64,000 bases of DNA from Stenotrophomonas oahuensis (GTDB lineage: Bacteria; Pseudomonadota; Gammaproteobacteria; Xanthomonadales; Xanthomonadaceae): the NCBI RefSeq assembly GCF_031834595.1, contig NZ_CP115541.1:1240001-1304000 (forward strand), written 5' to 3'. This document shows positions 55,601 through 63,976 of the stretch, piece after piece. Below the pieces are notes generated by a model. That model made no database searches. It was not told the DNA's origin and worked only from the letters and a program-made list of their open reading frames with translations. Each line of letters starts with the position of its first letter. The first letter of the stretch is position 1. The position numbers and the translations under genes are program-made.

Positions 55601-57486
55601 ACCAACGGTTCGTCGGACAAATACGTATAACCGGTCAACCCGGCCTCCAGCGCCTCGGACAGCTCCTGCGCACGCGCCGGCTCCAGCTTCGCCGCCGCCA
55701 CACGTTCGGCGTAGGCCGCACGCAGGTCGTCCAGACGGTAGCCCACGTAATCCAGCATCACGTCGGTGGTGTCGCCACGACGCTGCTGGGTGATCGCATA
55801 GCCATCCGCATCGGCCACCACTTCCACTGCGTCGGTATCGCCGAACAGGTTGTGGATGTCGCCCAGGATTTCCTGGTACGCGCCGACCATGAAGAACCCG
55901 ATGCGGTAGCTTTCGCCCGGCTTCATCGCGTGCAGCGGCAGCGAGGTGTCCAGGCTCTCATTTTCCACATAGGTCTTGACCATGCCGTCGGAGTCGCAGG
56001 TCATGTCGGCGATGATGCCGCGGCGGTCAGGCACTTCGTTCAGGCGCTCGATCGGCACGATCGGGAACACCTGATCGATCGCCCAGGCATCGGGAATCGA
56101 CTCGAACACGCTGAAGTTGACAAAGTACTTGTCGACCAGGCGTTCGTTGAGTTCGTCCAGCGCCGGGCGGTGGCTCTTTTCGTCGTAGCTCAGGCGCGCA
56201 CGCACGCCATGCGCGATGGCATAGAACAGGTCGTCGATACGCGCACGCTGCGGCAGGTCGATCTGGCCCAGCGCGTAGCTGGCCAAGCCTTCGGCATGGA
56301 AGTGCTGGGCTTCCTGGAACAGTTCCACCGCCGGGCGCTGGTCCAGTTCCTCGTGGATTTCGCGCAGGTGGCGGATCGCCGCCGGCTCGTCGTCATGCGC
56401 ATCCGGCACGCGGCCTTCCTGCGCCTGCTCCACTTCAGAGACGTTGGCAATCAGCACCGCGTGGTGCGCGGTCATCGCGCGGCCGCACTCGGTGACAATG
56501 CGCGGCGGGGTCAGGCCGTGCTCTTCGCAGGCATTGGCCAGCGGCTGCACGATGTTGCTGGCGTAAGCATTCAGGCCGTAGTTGATCGAGCAGAAGCTGC
56601 GCGAACGGGTGCCTTCGTAGTCCACGCCCAGACCGCCGCCGACGTCGACGTGGGTGATCTTCGCGCCCAGGCGCGACAGTTCCACGAAGTACCGGGTGGC
56701 TTCGCGCATGCCGTTGGCAATGTCACGCACGTTGGAGATCTGCGAGCCCATGTGGAAGTGCAGCAGGCTCAGGCAGTCGGCGTACTCGGTGTCGCGCAGC
56801 GACTTCCACAGGTCCAGCAGCTGGCGCGGCGACAGCCCGAACTTGGCCTTGTCGCCGCCGCTGTTCTGCCACTTGCCTGCGCCCAGCGAGGCCAGGCGCA
56901 TGCGCACGCCCAGGCCCGGCTTCACGTCCAGCGCCTTGGACTCCTCCAGCACCAGCTTCAGCTCGGAGGGCTTCTCGATGACGATGAAGGTCTGCAGGCC
57001 GAGCTTGCGGCCGATCAGGGCCAGGCGGATGTACTCGCGGTCCTTGTAGCCGTTGCAGACAATCAGCCCGCCCGGGCGCGACAACGCCAGCACGGCCATC
57101 AGCTCGGGCTTGCTGCCCGCTTCCAGGCCGAAGCCCTCGCCATGATGGCTGGCCAGGGTGCCGGCCACGCCGCGGTGCTGGTTGACCTTGATCGGGTACA
57201 CGGCGGTGTAGCCGCCGGCGTAGTCCCAGTCGGCCTGGGCCTGGCCAAACGCCGCCTGCAGCTTGCCCAGGCGCTGGCCGAGGATGTCCGGGAAGCGCAC
57301 CAGCAGCGGCAGCTTGGCCCCGGCCGCACGGGCCGAATCCACAATCGTGGGCAAGGACACCACCGGGCCGTCCTGCCCCGTCGGTCTCACCACCATATGC
57401 CCCGCCGGATCCACGTCGAAGTAGCCATCCGCCCAATGCGGAATCGAGTAGGTCTTACGGGCTTGGTCGAGGGACCAATCGGTCAT
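55597..57486 (-). CDS. speA: Biosynthetic arginine decarboxylase
   Basis: SpeA makes agmatine from arginine, the first step of polyamine synthesis. The protein is 629 aa from MTDWSLDQARKTYSIPHWAD. It is a fold III PLP enzyme with the PLP lysine in VYPIKVNQHRGVAG (about residue 100), HFHMGSQISNVRDIANGM, VDVGGGLGVDYEGTRS and the distal CDSDG motif. The ATG has GC-poor sequence upstream. It is divergent from speE, and together they supply two steps of spermidine synthesis. Confidence 0.96.
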   Translation of the reverse strand: MTDWSLDQARKTYSIPHWADGYFDVDPAGHMVVRPTGQDGPVVSLPTIVDSARAAGAKLPLLVRFPDILGQRLGKLQAAFGQAQADWDYAGGYTAVYPIKVNQHRGVAGTLASHHGEGFGLEAGSKPELMAVLALSRPGGLIVCNGYKDREYIRLALIGRKLGLQTFIVIEKPSELKLVLEESKALDVKPGLGVRMRLASLGAGKWQNSGGDKAKFGLSPRQLLDLWKSLRDTEYADCLSLLHFHMGSQISNVRDIANGMREATRYFVELSRLGAKITHVDVGGGLGVDYEGTRSRSFCSINYGLNAYASNIVQPLANACEEHGLTPPRIVTECGRAMTAHHAVLIANVSEVEQAQEGRVPDAHDDEPAAIRHLREIHEELDQRPAVELFQEAQHFHAEGLASYALGQIDLPQRARIDDLFYAIAHGVRARLSYDEKSHRPALDELNERLVDKYFVNFSVFESIPDAWAIDQVFPIVPIERLNEVPDRRGIIADMTCDSDGMVKTYVENESLDTSLPLHAMKPGESYRIGFFMVGAYQEILGDIHNLFGDTDAVEVVADADGYAITQQRRGDTTDVMLDYVGYRLDDLRAAYAERVAAAKLEPARAQELSEALEAGLTGYTYLSDEPLV

Positions 57487-57517
57487 TGCAGTGGGCCTGG
57501 TTGGTAAAAAAGGGGGT

Positions 57518-57557
57518 GCATGATAACGCCTATATGCCGACAGCTCCGTTATCATGC
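57518..57557. promoter_or_regulatory. 11-bp inverted repeat in the speA-speE divergent region
   Basis: GCATGATAACG at 57518-57528 is repeated inverted as CGTTATCATGC at 57547-57557, with an 18-bp spacer. It lies 32 bp from the speA start and 108 bp before the speE start. TGATAA on each strand could serve as opposing -10 boxes, or the repeat could bind a dimeric regulator of both genes. Confidence 0.5.
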
Positions 57558-57665
57558 GCGCCCGCGCCCGTGTCCAGGCTTGAACCTGAACGGGGCGGAC
57601 CCCGTCCGGACGCGCCTTGTGCCGCCATCCCGGCTCCAACACCCTCCGAACAGGACCGTTACTCC

Positions 57666-58520
57666 ATGACTGACAACAGCAACTGGTACATCGAGCATTT
57701 CGAGCGCACCGGCTCGGCCATTGGCTACCGCATCACCGGCAAGCTGGACGAGGTGCAGTCGCCGTTCCAGAAGATCGAGATCTTCCAGACCACCGACTGG
57801 GGCAACCTGATGACCATCGACGGGGCCATCATGCTGACCAGCAAGGACAATTTCTTCTACCACGAGATGATCAGCCACCCGGTGCTGTTCACCCACGCCG
57901 CGCCCAAGCGCGTGGTGATCATTGGCGGCGGTGACTGCGGCACCCTGCGCGAAGTACTGAAGCACAAGGGCGTGGAAAGTGTGACCCAGTGCGACATTGA
58001 CGAGCAGGTCACCCGCATGGCCGAGAAGCACTTCCCGGAACTGTGCGATTCCAACAGCGACCCGCGCGCCGAGCTGATGTTCGATGACGGCGTGGCCTAC
58101 ATGGCCAACTGCCCGGCCGGCAGCGTGGACGTGGTGATCGTGGACTCCACCGACCCGGTCGGCCCGGGTGAAGGCCTGTTCAACAAGGCCTTCTACGAAA
58201 GCTGCTTCAAGGCGCTGAAGGACGACGGCATCCTGGTCCAGCAGTCCGAATCGCCGCTGATGCAGCTGGCGCTGATCAACGAAATGCGCACCGAAATGGG
58301 CAAGGCCGGCTTCCAGTCGTTCAAGACCCTGCCGTTCCCGCAGCCCTGTTACCCGACCGGCTGGTGGAGCGTGACCCTGGCGCGCAAGGGTCAGAGCAGC
58401 TTTGACTTCCGCCAGGCCGACTCGGCCTCCAAGAGCTTCGACACCCTGTACTACACCGCCGCGCTGCACACCGGCGTGCTGGTGACCCCGCCGTTCGTGC
58501 AGGCCGCGTTGAAGGGTTGA
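57666..58520 (+). CDS. speE: Spermidine synthase
   Basis: SpeE transfers aminopropyl from decarboxylated S-adenosylmethionine to putrescine. The protein is 284 aa from MTDNSNWYIEHFERTG, the family length. Signatures are FQTTDWGNLMTIDGAIMLTSKDNFFYHEMI (core MTIDGAIMLT), VVIIGGGDCGTLREVLKH, VDSTDPVGPGEGLF and PCYPTGWWSVTLA. The frame is open upstream, but this ATG fits. It is divergent from speA. Confidence 0.97.
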   Translation: MTDNSNWYIEHFERTGSAIGYRITGKLDEVQSPFQKIEIFQTTDWGNLMTIDGAIMLTSKDNFFYHEMISHPVLFTHAAPKRVVIIGGGDCGTLREVLKHKGVESVTQCDIDEQVTRMAEKHFPELCDSNSDPRAELMFDDGVAYMANCPAGSVDVVIVDSTDPVGPGEGLFNKAFYESCFKALKDDGILVQQSESPLMQLALINEMRTEMGKAGFQSFKTLPFPQPCYPTGWWSVTLARKGQSSFDFRQADSASKSFDTLYYTAALHTGVLVTPPFVQAALKG

Positions 58521-58537
58521 TTCAGAAGATATCGGGG

Positions 58538-58598
58538 TGCCGACCAACGGTCGGCACCTACCGGGTCTGCGGTAGGTATCGACCGTTGGTCGATACCC
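58538..58598. repeat. Pair of SMAG-type REPs
   Basis: A minus-strand copy (58538-58562; GTAGGTGCCGACC and GGTCGGCAC) and a plus-strand copy (58573-58598; GTAGGTATCGACC and GGTCGATACC) lie with GTAG ends facing, between convergent speE and lpxO-like genes. Confidence 0.85.
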
Positions 58599-58607
58599 TC
58601 CGGGCCG

Positions 58608-59513
58608 TTACAGCGCCCAGATCCCCGCAATCACCGCGAGCACCAGGCCCCACTTGATCGCGTGGTAGGCAAACGCGCTCTTTGCGCGCAGCGCCTTGGC
58701 CTTCAGCCGCACCTTGTACAGCCCGCCAAATGCCTTGTTCACCCCACCGGTGGGATCGCCCGGCAGGTTCGGCGAGGCACCGCCGGCCAGCAGCGTGGCC
58801 GCGACCGCGCGGTTGAACAGCCCCGGCAGCCCGAAACGCAGCGGCCGCGCGATGTCGCAGAACAGGATCACCCGGTCTTGCTGGGTCTCGTTGTGCGCGT
58901 GGTGGATGTAGGTTTCGTCGAACATCATCCACTCGCCGTCACGCCAGCTTTTGCGGATGCCGTCCACTTCGATGTAACAACCATCGTCGTTTGGCGTGGC
59001 CAGCCCCAGGTGCAGACGCAGCGAGCCGGCAAAGGGGTCGCGGTGCGGACGCAGCTCGCTGCCCGGCGGCAGCTGCGCGAACATCGCTGCGCGCACCTCG
59101 GGAATCGACTCCAGCAGCGCCGTGGTCTGCGGGCACAGCGCCTTGGCCGACGGGTGCGAGGGGCCGTACCAGCGCAGGTAGAAGCGCTTCCAGCCACGGC
59201 GGAAGAACGAGTTGAAGCCCGCGTCGTTGTAGGTGCTGGAGGCGGCGATCTTGTCCGCATCGCGCAGCGCCAGCGCCTCGTCGCGGATCATCTTCCAGTT
59301 CGCGCGCAGCGGCTCCAGCTGCGGGAACTCCTTGCCCGGGTCCAGGAACGGCGTGGTCGGCACCTTGGAGAACAGGTACATCACCACGTTGATGGGAGCC
59401 ATGAAGCTGGAATGGTCCAGCAGCTGGCGCGACCAGCGCGCCCGGACCTTGCCGCGGTAGTGCACGTACAGCACGCACGCCACGAACAGGGCCACCACAA
59501 TTATCTTGATCAT
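58608..59513 (-). CDS. lpxO: Lipid A hydroxylase (LpxO-like aspartyl/asparaginyl beta-hydroxylase)
   Basis: The protein is 301 aa. One N-terminal membrane segment (MIKIIVVALFVACVLYVHY) and a C-terminal hydrophobic helix flank an Fe/2-oxoglutarate dioxygenase domain: NSFFRRGWKRFYLRWYGP, ELRPHRDPFAGSLRLHLGL with the HxD iron ligands, and MMFDETYIHHAHNETQQDRVIL with the distal histidine. LpxO adds a 2-hydroxyl to a lipid A acyl chain at the membrane; it is often PhoPQ-regulated, and a PhoPQ-like pair lies 5 kb away. Confidence 0.9.
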   Translation of the reverse strand: MIKIIVVALFVACVLYVHYRGKVRARWSRQLLDHSSFMAPINVVMYLFSKVPTTPFLDPGKEFPQLEPLRANWKMIRDEALALRDADKIAASSTYNDAGFNSFFRRGWKRFYLRWYGPSHPSAKALCPQTTALLESIPEVRAAMFAQLPPGSELRPHRDPFAGSLRLHLGLATPNDDGCYIEVDGIRKSWRDGEWMMFDETYIHHAHNETQQDRVILFCDIARPLRFGLPGLFNRAVAATLLAGGASPNLPGDPTGGVNKAFGGLYKVRLKAKALRAKSAFAYHAIKWGLVLAVIAGIWAL

Positions 59514-59924
59514 CGAACGTCCACCGGCGGCTGCCGGAAAGCATCAGTGAAGGGGAGTGCGCACGCGGTGCTGGCAGGCCTTGGGGAGCGGCGGGCCACG
59601 CGTGCCGTATTCAAGATCGTTATGGTCCGCATGCCTTCGCGTCCGGTCAAGCCAGTCGTGTACAGGTAGCGGACATTCACCGCGCGGCCTGTCTCACATC
59701 AATGTCAACCATTTGATTTTGAAAGGTATTTCGCCGGCGGCGGGACGCCTGTCCGTAGCGTGCGCGACAAACTGTTCCACCTCTGGGTCCGACATTTCTC
59801 CGACAAGGGCTGGATTGCTGTACTTCCGGGTACTAAAATTAACGAAAGTTTGACATCACCCCCATTCAGCTGCACCGGTACGCCTGACGCTTCGCGCCGA
59901 CCACCGGGTCGCCCAAAGAACGTC
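59514..59924. other. Long divergent gap between lpxO and the kinase-like gene
   Basis: This 411-bp gap is notably AT-richer in its right half. It holds a TAAAAT -10-like box at 59834-59839 and ATTTTGAAAGGTATTT around 59713-59728, which suit promoters of the kinase-like gene. No coding region is convincing. Confidence 0.4.
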
Positions 59925-60575
59925 ATGAATACTCCTGCTCCCTCGTGTGTCGATGACACCGCCCCGGCCCTGTTGCTCAAGCGTGGCGAACGCCTGCTGG
60001 AACCGGACGTCTACCGCACCTGCCTGAACGGCCAGCCGGCCGTGGTCAAGGACTACACCCGCTACAAGGGCACCCCGCTGTCGCTGGTGGCGCGCCTGCT
60101 GGTGCGCCGTGAGGCCAGCATGCTCAAGCGCCTCAGCGGCTGGAAGCACGCCCCGGCCCTGCTCGGTACGATCGGCGGCCTGGCCCTGGGTATGGAGTTC
60201 ATTCCGGGCCAGACCCTGAGCGCGGCCACCTCGGTGGGCGTGGAGGTGTTCGAGCAGCTGCAGTTCGCGCTGAGCCGCCTGCATGCCGCCGGCATCACCC
60301 ACAACGACCTGCACGGCACCAACGTGATGGTGAATGGCGGCGTGCCGGTACTGGTGGACTTCACCTCGGCCTGGCGCAGCCCGCGCTGGCTGCCGGTGCA
60401 CCCGGTGTCGCGCCAGCTGCGCCGCAGCGACATGAAGAACCTGCTGAAGATGCGCCAGCGCCTGACCGGCGAGCGCCCGACCGAAAGCCAGGCGGCGCTG
60501 GTCGCCGACCCGCGCTGGGTAGCGGGCGTGCGGGTGGCCTGGAAGCGTTTCTACAGGTGGTTCAAGGGCGTTTGA
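59925..60575 (+). CDS. Lipopolysaccharide-kinase-like protein (atypical Ser/Thr kinase fold)
   Basis: The protein is 216 aa from MNTPAPSCVDDTAPALLLKR (the upstream open frame is AT-rich and not coding-like). The kinase-fold elements are VVKDYTRYKGTPLSLVARLLVRREA with the ATP lysine, LGMEFIPGQTL hinge, ITHNDLHGTNVMVNGGVPVLVDFTSAW with catalytic Asp and the DFT equivalent of DFG. It resembles WaaP/InaA/RIO-like kinases that phosphorylate LPS core sugars; the substrate is inferred. It is divergent from lpxO, so two LPS-modifying genes lie together. Confidence 0.82.
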   Translation: MNTPAPSCVDDTAPALLLKRGERLLEPDVYRTCLNGQPAVVKDYTRYKGTPLSLVARLLVRREASMLKRLSGWKHAPALLGTIGGLALGMEFIPGQTLSAATSVGVEVFEQLQFALSRLHAAGITHNDLHGTNVMVNGGVPVLVDFTSAWRSPRWLPVHPVSRQLRRSDMKNLLKMRQRLTGERPTESQAALVADPRWVAGVRVAWKRFYRWFKGV

Positions 60576-60578
60576 CGG

Positions 60579-61013
<435 letters not shown>

Positions 61014-61056
61014 CTAGGCGTGAACCTGGCCAGCCCCCACCGAAGCGGAGTCCCCC

Positions 61057-61323
61057 ATGATTGACCTCAACCAGATCGACGACCTGGCCCGCCGCCTGAG
61101 CGACATGGTGCCGCCGGGGCTGCGCGAGCAGCGTGAGGAACTGCAGGCCACCTTCAAGAGCGCCCTGCAGGCCGGCCTGGCCAAGCTGGACCTGGTCACC
61201 CGTGAAGAATTCGACGTACAGCGCGCGGTGCTGCTGCGCACCCGCGAGAAACTGGAAGCGCTGGAGAAGACCGTGGCCGCGCTGGAAGCCGGCGGCAACG
61301 CACCGGAGCGCCCGGCTCCGTAA
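61057..61323 (+). CDS. ubiK: Ubiquinone biosynthesis accessory factor UbiK
   Basis: The protein is 88 aa from MIDLNQIDDLARRLSDMVPP. The rest is a trimeric coiled coil: LREQREELQATFKSALQAGL, LVTREEFDVQRAVLLRTREK and LEALEKTVAALEA. UbiK helps late ring-hydroxylation steps of ubiquinone synthesis with UbiJ and contacts membranes through its N-terminus. It is divergent from the PII gene and followed by a REP. Confidence 0.92.
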   Translation: MIDLNQIDDLARRLSDMVPPGLREQREELQATFKSALQAGLAKLDLVTREEFDVQRAVLLRTREKLEALEKTVAALEAGGNAPERPAP

Positions 61324-61345
61324 CGCCCAGGTTCTAAAATCGGCC

Positions 61346-61370
61346 GTAGAGCCACGCCCTGCGTGGCTGC
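61346..61370 (+). repeat. SMAG-type GTAG REP
   Basis: It begins GTAGAGCCACGC and returns GCGTGGCTGC, the same sequence as at 19628. It separates convergent ubiK and abiF. Confidence 0.85.
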
Positions 61371-61404
61371 GTGATGCGGATCTGCCCGTGATCTGGCAAC
61401 CCCT

Positions 61405-62310
61405 TCATGACCGCCACAACCGGTGAGCATCCCAATCGGGTCCGGCTCCGAGCCCGCGAACCCGTTCCTCGTTGATCAGGCTTTGCTTCAGAAGAGTATC
61501 CACGCGATCTCTCCAGTCCAGTGCATCTCCGGCGGTCCCTTGAAGCAGCTTGCGCAACAGAAGGAGCAGGAAGAACAGCCGACCGGTCTGAAACGGTGCC
61601 TCCGGCTCGGACCATCCTGACGCTCGCGGCCGAATCGCAGCAACACCGAATTCCTTGTTCCACAGGCGGCCATGATGGGCGACGACGTTTCTGGCGACGC
61701 TCGTGACATGCAACCAGTTCTGAAGCACGGGCGCAGCGATTCCAAACTCCCTGCTTATGGCCTTCTGCTCTGATCCTCGCATTGCGCCGTACAAACGCGA
61801 TAGGGAACCCAGAGACATGACTTCAGTCGCCATCCAGATAGGAACTCGTGGAAAGGCTGGCTGAGAGTACTTCTTCTGATAGTGAAGAATGAAGACTTCT
61901 TTAGAGCGCTCTACTTCTTTGAACACACCTTCGAGCCAAGCCTGGTGTTGGTCGCTTGAGCAGCCCAGGTTGTTCTCGGCCAGGTACCCGAACGCACCGT
62001 GTGCATGCGAGAAGTGATAAGCGACCGATGTTCGCACGGCGATCTCTACATGACTGATCGCTTCCATTACTACATCTCGCAGAGCACAATCAAACTGGTA
62101 CAACTGGAGCGCGTCCTCAAACGTTGCGCCTTTTCGAAAGCTGTCACTCCCTGCGTTTCGCTGAGGATAAAGGTACCCCATGAGTCGGTAATAACCTACG
62201 CGTTGAAGATATCGCTCAGCGGTGCCAACGTCGCAAATGGCCAAACCGCGCTCCTGCAATTGCCTCAGTTGTTCCTGGATCGAGAGCGGCGGCTTGCGGT
62301 AATGAGTCAT
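61405..62310 (-). CDS. abiF: Abi_2/AbiF-family HEPN protein (abortive infection)
   Basis: The protein is 301 aa from MTHYRKPPLSIQEQLRQLQ. The Abi_2 features are YLQRVGYYRLMGYLYPQRN, FEDALQLYQFDCALRDVVME, ISHVEIAVRTSVAYHFSHAHG and a C-terminal LHVTSVARNVVAHHGRLWN. The RNVVAH at 207-212 is the RX4H motif of HEPN ribonucleases, so it may cut RNA. Base composition is clearly less GC-rich than neighbours, suggesting transfer. A structured RNA with its own terminator ends 23 bp upstream on the same strand, the arrangement known for AbiF with abiF RNA. Likely a phage-defence toxin-antitoxin unit. Confidence 0.85.
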   Translation of the reverse strand: MTHYRKPPLSIQEQLRQLQERGLAICDVGTAERYLQRVGYYRLMGYLYPQRNAGSDSFRKGATFEDALQLYQFDCALRDVVMEAISHVEIAVRTSVAYHFSHAHGAFGYLAENNLGCSSDQHQAWLEGVFKEVERSKEVFILHYQKKYSQPAFPRVPIWMATEVMSLGSLSRLYGAMRGSEQKAISREFGIAAPVLQNWLHVTSVARNVVAHHGRLWNKEFGVAAIRPRASGWSEPEAPFQTGRLFFLLLLLRKLLQGTAGDALDWRDRVDTLLKQSLINEERVRGLGAGPDWDAHRLWRS

Positions 62311-62332
62311 CCAGACACCCCACGTTGCGGGC

Positions 62333-62395
62333 AAAAAAAACCCGCCAATTTGAGCATGGCGCGATGTTTCGCGTCAGAGGCGTGGCGGGTGTGTT
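62333..62395 (-). ncRNA. Candidate abiF RNA (structured RNA upstream of abiF)
   Basis: On the minus strand an outer 8-bp stem, ACCCGCCA (62383-62390) with TGGCGGGT (62340-62347), encloses an inner hairpin CGCGA-AACA-TCGCG (62360-62373) and is followed by an eight-base T-run, including the T of the stem (62333-62340). The outer stem thus doubles as an intrinsic terminator. The run CATGCTCAAAT between inner and outer stems is unpaired. Promoter-like boxes lie just upstream at 62402-62430. The form matches, from memory, the abiF RNA motif found beside AbiF genes; it should act as antitoxin or guide-like partner. Confidence 0.65.
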
Positions 62396-62401
62396 GGGGC
62401 T

Positions 62402-62430
62402 AGTCTAAAGAGCGGGTCGATTACCTGCAA
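62402..62430 (-). promoter_or_regulatory. Candidate sigma-70 promoter of the abiF RNA
   Basis: On the minus strand TTGCAG (62425-62430) and TAGACT (62402-62407) are separated by exactly 17 bp. Transcription would begin near 62395, giving an RNA of about 60 nt that ends at the terminator. Confidence 0.45.
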
Positions 62431-62498
62431 GTAACCCACAACCAGCGATTCATGCAGCAGTGCTCGGCGTGCCGAGGTCGACTTTTCACATATATGAA

Positions 62499-63368
62499 TC
62501 AACCGCAGCCCGAACCAACTGCGACCCGCTGCTTTCCCCAGTCCCCATCCACCGTCACCTGCGCATCGTCCAGGCACCGGGTCAGCGCCTCGAAATCCAG
62601 ATCCGCCATCGCCCACAGCTGATCGCCGACGGTGCTGGCCAGCACGCCATCGGCCGGGAAGCCACGATCCATTGGCGCGTATAGCACCGCCTCACCGGTG
62701 TTGACGTCCAATGCCGGACTCCAAGCCGCCTCTCCGGCGGTCACCGCCTTGGCGATAAACATGCGGTTCTCCAGCGCGCGAGCCATGCAGCCCACGGCCA
62801 CGCGAGTGGAGCCGGCGTCGGTGTCTGTGCAGCTGGGGACCAGCAGCAGCCGCGCACCGGCTTCGCGCTGGGCGCGCACGCTGAGCGGGAACTCGCTGTC
62901 GTAGCAGACGGCAATGCCGGTGCTTACGCCACCCAAGTCGAACACCTGCAATGCATCGCCGGGTTCGATCACGCCCAGCTGCTTTTCGAAGCCGGTCAGC
63001 TGCATCTTGTCCTGGTAGCCACGCTGACCATCCGGCGAAAACCACCACGCACGATTGCGATATCGCCCTTTGCCGACCTGTAACAGGAAGGTACCGGCCT
63101 GGATGATCATGTTCAGGCTGCGCGACAGATCGGCATACAGCGCCAGCCAGTCATCGTGAAACGCCTGAATACCGCGCAGCGATGCCGGCAGGCTCTTGGA
63201 CACCTCCGGACCCAACACTGAGGCCAGCTCCAGCGAGAGATATTCGGGCAGCACCGCCAGCTGCGCGCCAGCGGCGGCAGCCTCACCCAGCACAGTGCGC
63301 TGACGCTCGGCGAACGCCGCCCACGAAGCCGGAGCCTGGATCGGATACTTCGCAACCGCCACTTTCAT
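62499..63368 (-). CDS. Carbon-nitrogen hydrolase (nitrilase superfamily)
   Basis: The protein is 289 aa from MKVAVAKYPIQAPASWAAF. The catalytic triad is visible: Glu42 in LPEYLSLEL, lysine in YQDKMQLTGFEK and cysteine in GIAVCYDSEFPLS. The superfamily hydrolyses amides or nitriles; the exact substrate is unknown. The start overlaps the stop of the GNAT gene by ATGA, and the two probably form one operon, as a nitrilase-GNAT pair. Confidence 0.92.
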   Translation of the reverse strand: MKVAVAKYPIQAPASWAAFAERQRTVLGEAAAAGAQLAVLPEYLSLELASVLGPEVSKSLPASLRGIQAFHDDWLALYADLSRSLNMIIQAGTFLLQVGKGRYRNRAWWFSPDGQRGYQDKMQLTGFEKQLGVIEPGDALQVFDLGGVSTGIAVCYDSEFPLSVRAQREAGARLLLVPSCTDTDAGSTRVAVGCMARALENRMFIAKAVTAGEAAWSPALDVNTGEAVLYAPMDRGFPADGVLASTVGDQLWAMADLDFEALTRCLDDAQVTVDGDWGKQRVAVGSGCG

Positions 63369-63976
63369 TGGGATGTCTCCAGTTCGCGCAGCCAGAAGGT
63401 CAGCGCGTGATCGCTTTGCGCCGTCGCGCCGACTTCTTTCCACGCCAGCGTCGCGCGCAGGTTCGGGTGCTCACGATAGCCACGACCATTCCAGAACGCA
63501 TGGTTGCTGTGGTATTCCGCCGGGCAACGCGGATCGCCAGCCGCTCGAACCACCGAAGCGAACGCGCTGGTGCGTATCCCGCGCAGACTACGCGCATGCG
63601 CTTCCCGTTCGTCAAAGAAGCGGTGGCCCAGTCCGCGCCCGCGATAAGCCGGCAACAGCACCGATTCGCCACAGTAAAAGATCTGGTCTTCAGCCAGATT
63701 CGCCTGCTGGAAAGGCTCGCGAATGGCTGCCTCCGCCTCTACCAGCGGCATGCCGGTGGAGGCACCCACGGGCACACCCGCATCGTCCAGCGCTAGCACC
63801 AACACGCCGCCCGAAGCATGGCTCAACGCTTCAAGATACTCGCGCTCATAGGCCATATCGCCGTCGTACAGATACGGGAAATCTCGGAATACCGCGATGC
63901 GCAGGCGCGCAACATGTTCCAGCCACGGCAGCATGTCCGCGCCGGTAACCCGCACCACTTGGATGACCGGATCCAT
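63365..63976 (-). CDS. GNAT-family N-acetyltransferase
   Basis: The protein is 203 aa from MDPVIQVVRVTGADMLPWLE. GNAT elements are LRIAVFRDFPYLYDGDMAYE, VLALDDAGVPVGASTGMPL and YCGESVLLPAYRGRGLGHRFF with the acetyl-CoA binding RGRGLG loop near residue 117, then HARSLRGIRTSAFASV. The substrate is unknown. It overlaps the nitrilase start by ATGA. The ATG is 24 bp from the right edge, so upstream context is not visible. Confidence 0.9.
   Translation of the reverse strand: MDPVIQVVRVTGADMLPWLEHVARLRIAVFRDFPYLYDGDMAYEREYLEALSHASGGVLVLALDDAGVPVGASTGMPLVEAEAAIREPFQQANLAEDQIFYCGESVLLPAYRGRGLGHRFFDEREAHARSLRGIRTSAFASVVRAAGDPRCPAEYHSNHAFWNGRGYREHPNLRATLAWKEVGATAQSDHALTFWLRELETSQ

Noticed and set aside
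59760..59924. Longer N-terminus of the LPS-kinase-like protein
   Set aside because: The extra 55 codons fall in AT-rich promoter-like sequence and do not resemble kinase N-termini; the ATG at 59925 is preferred.
62331..62400. tRNA remnant or attachment site beside abiF
   Set aside because: The stem pattern does not fold as a tRNA (no T-loop GGTTCGA-type sequence or acceptor CCA), and no flanking direct repeats were seen; the abiF RNA reading fits better.
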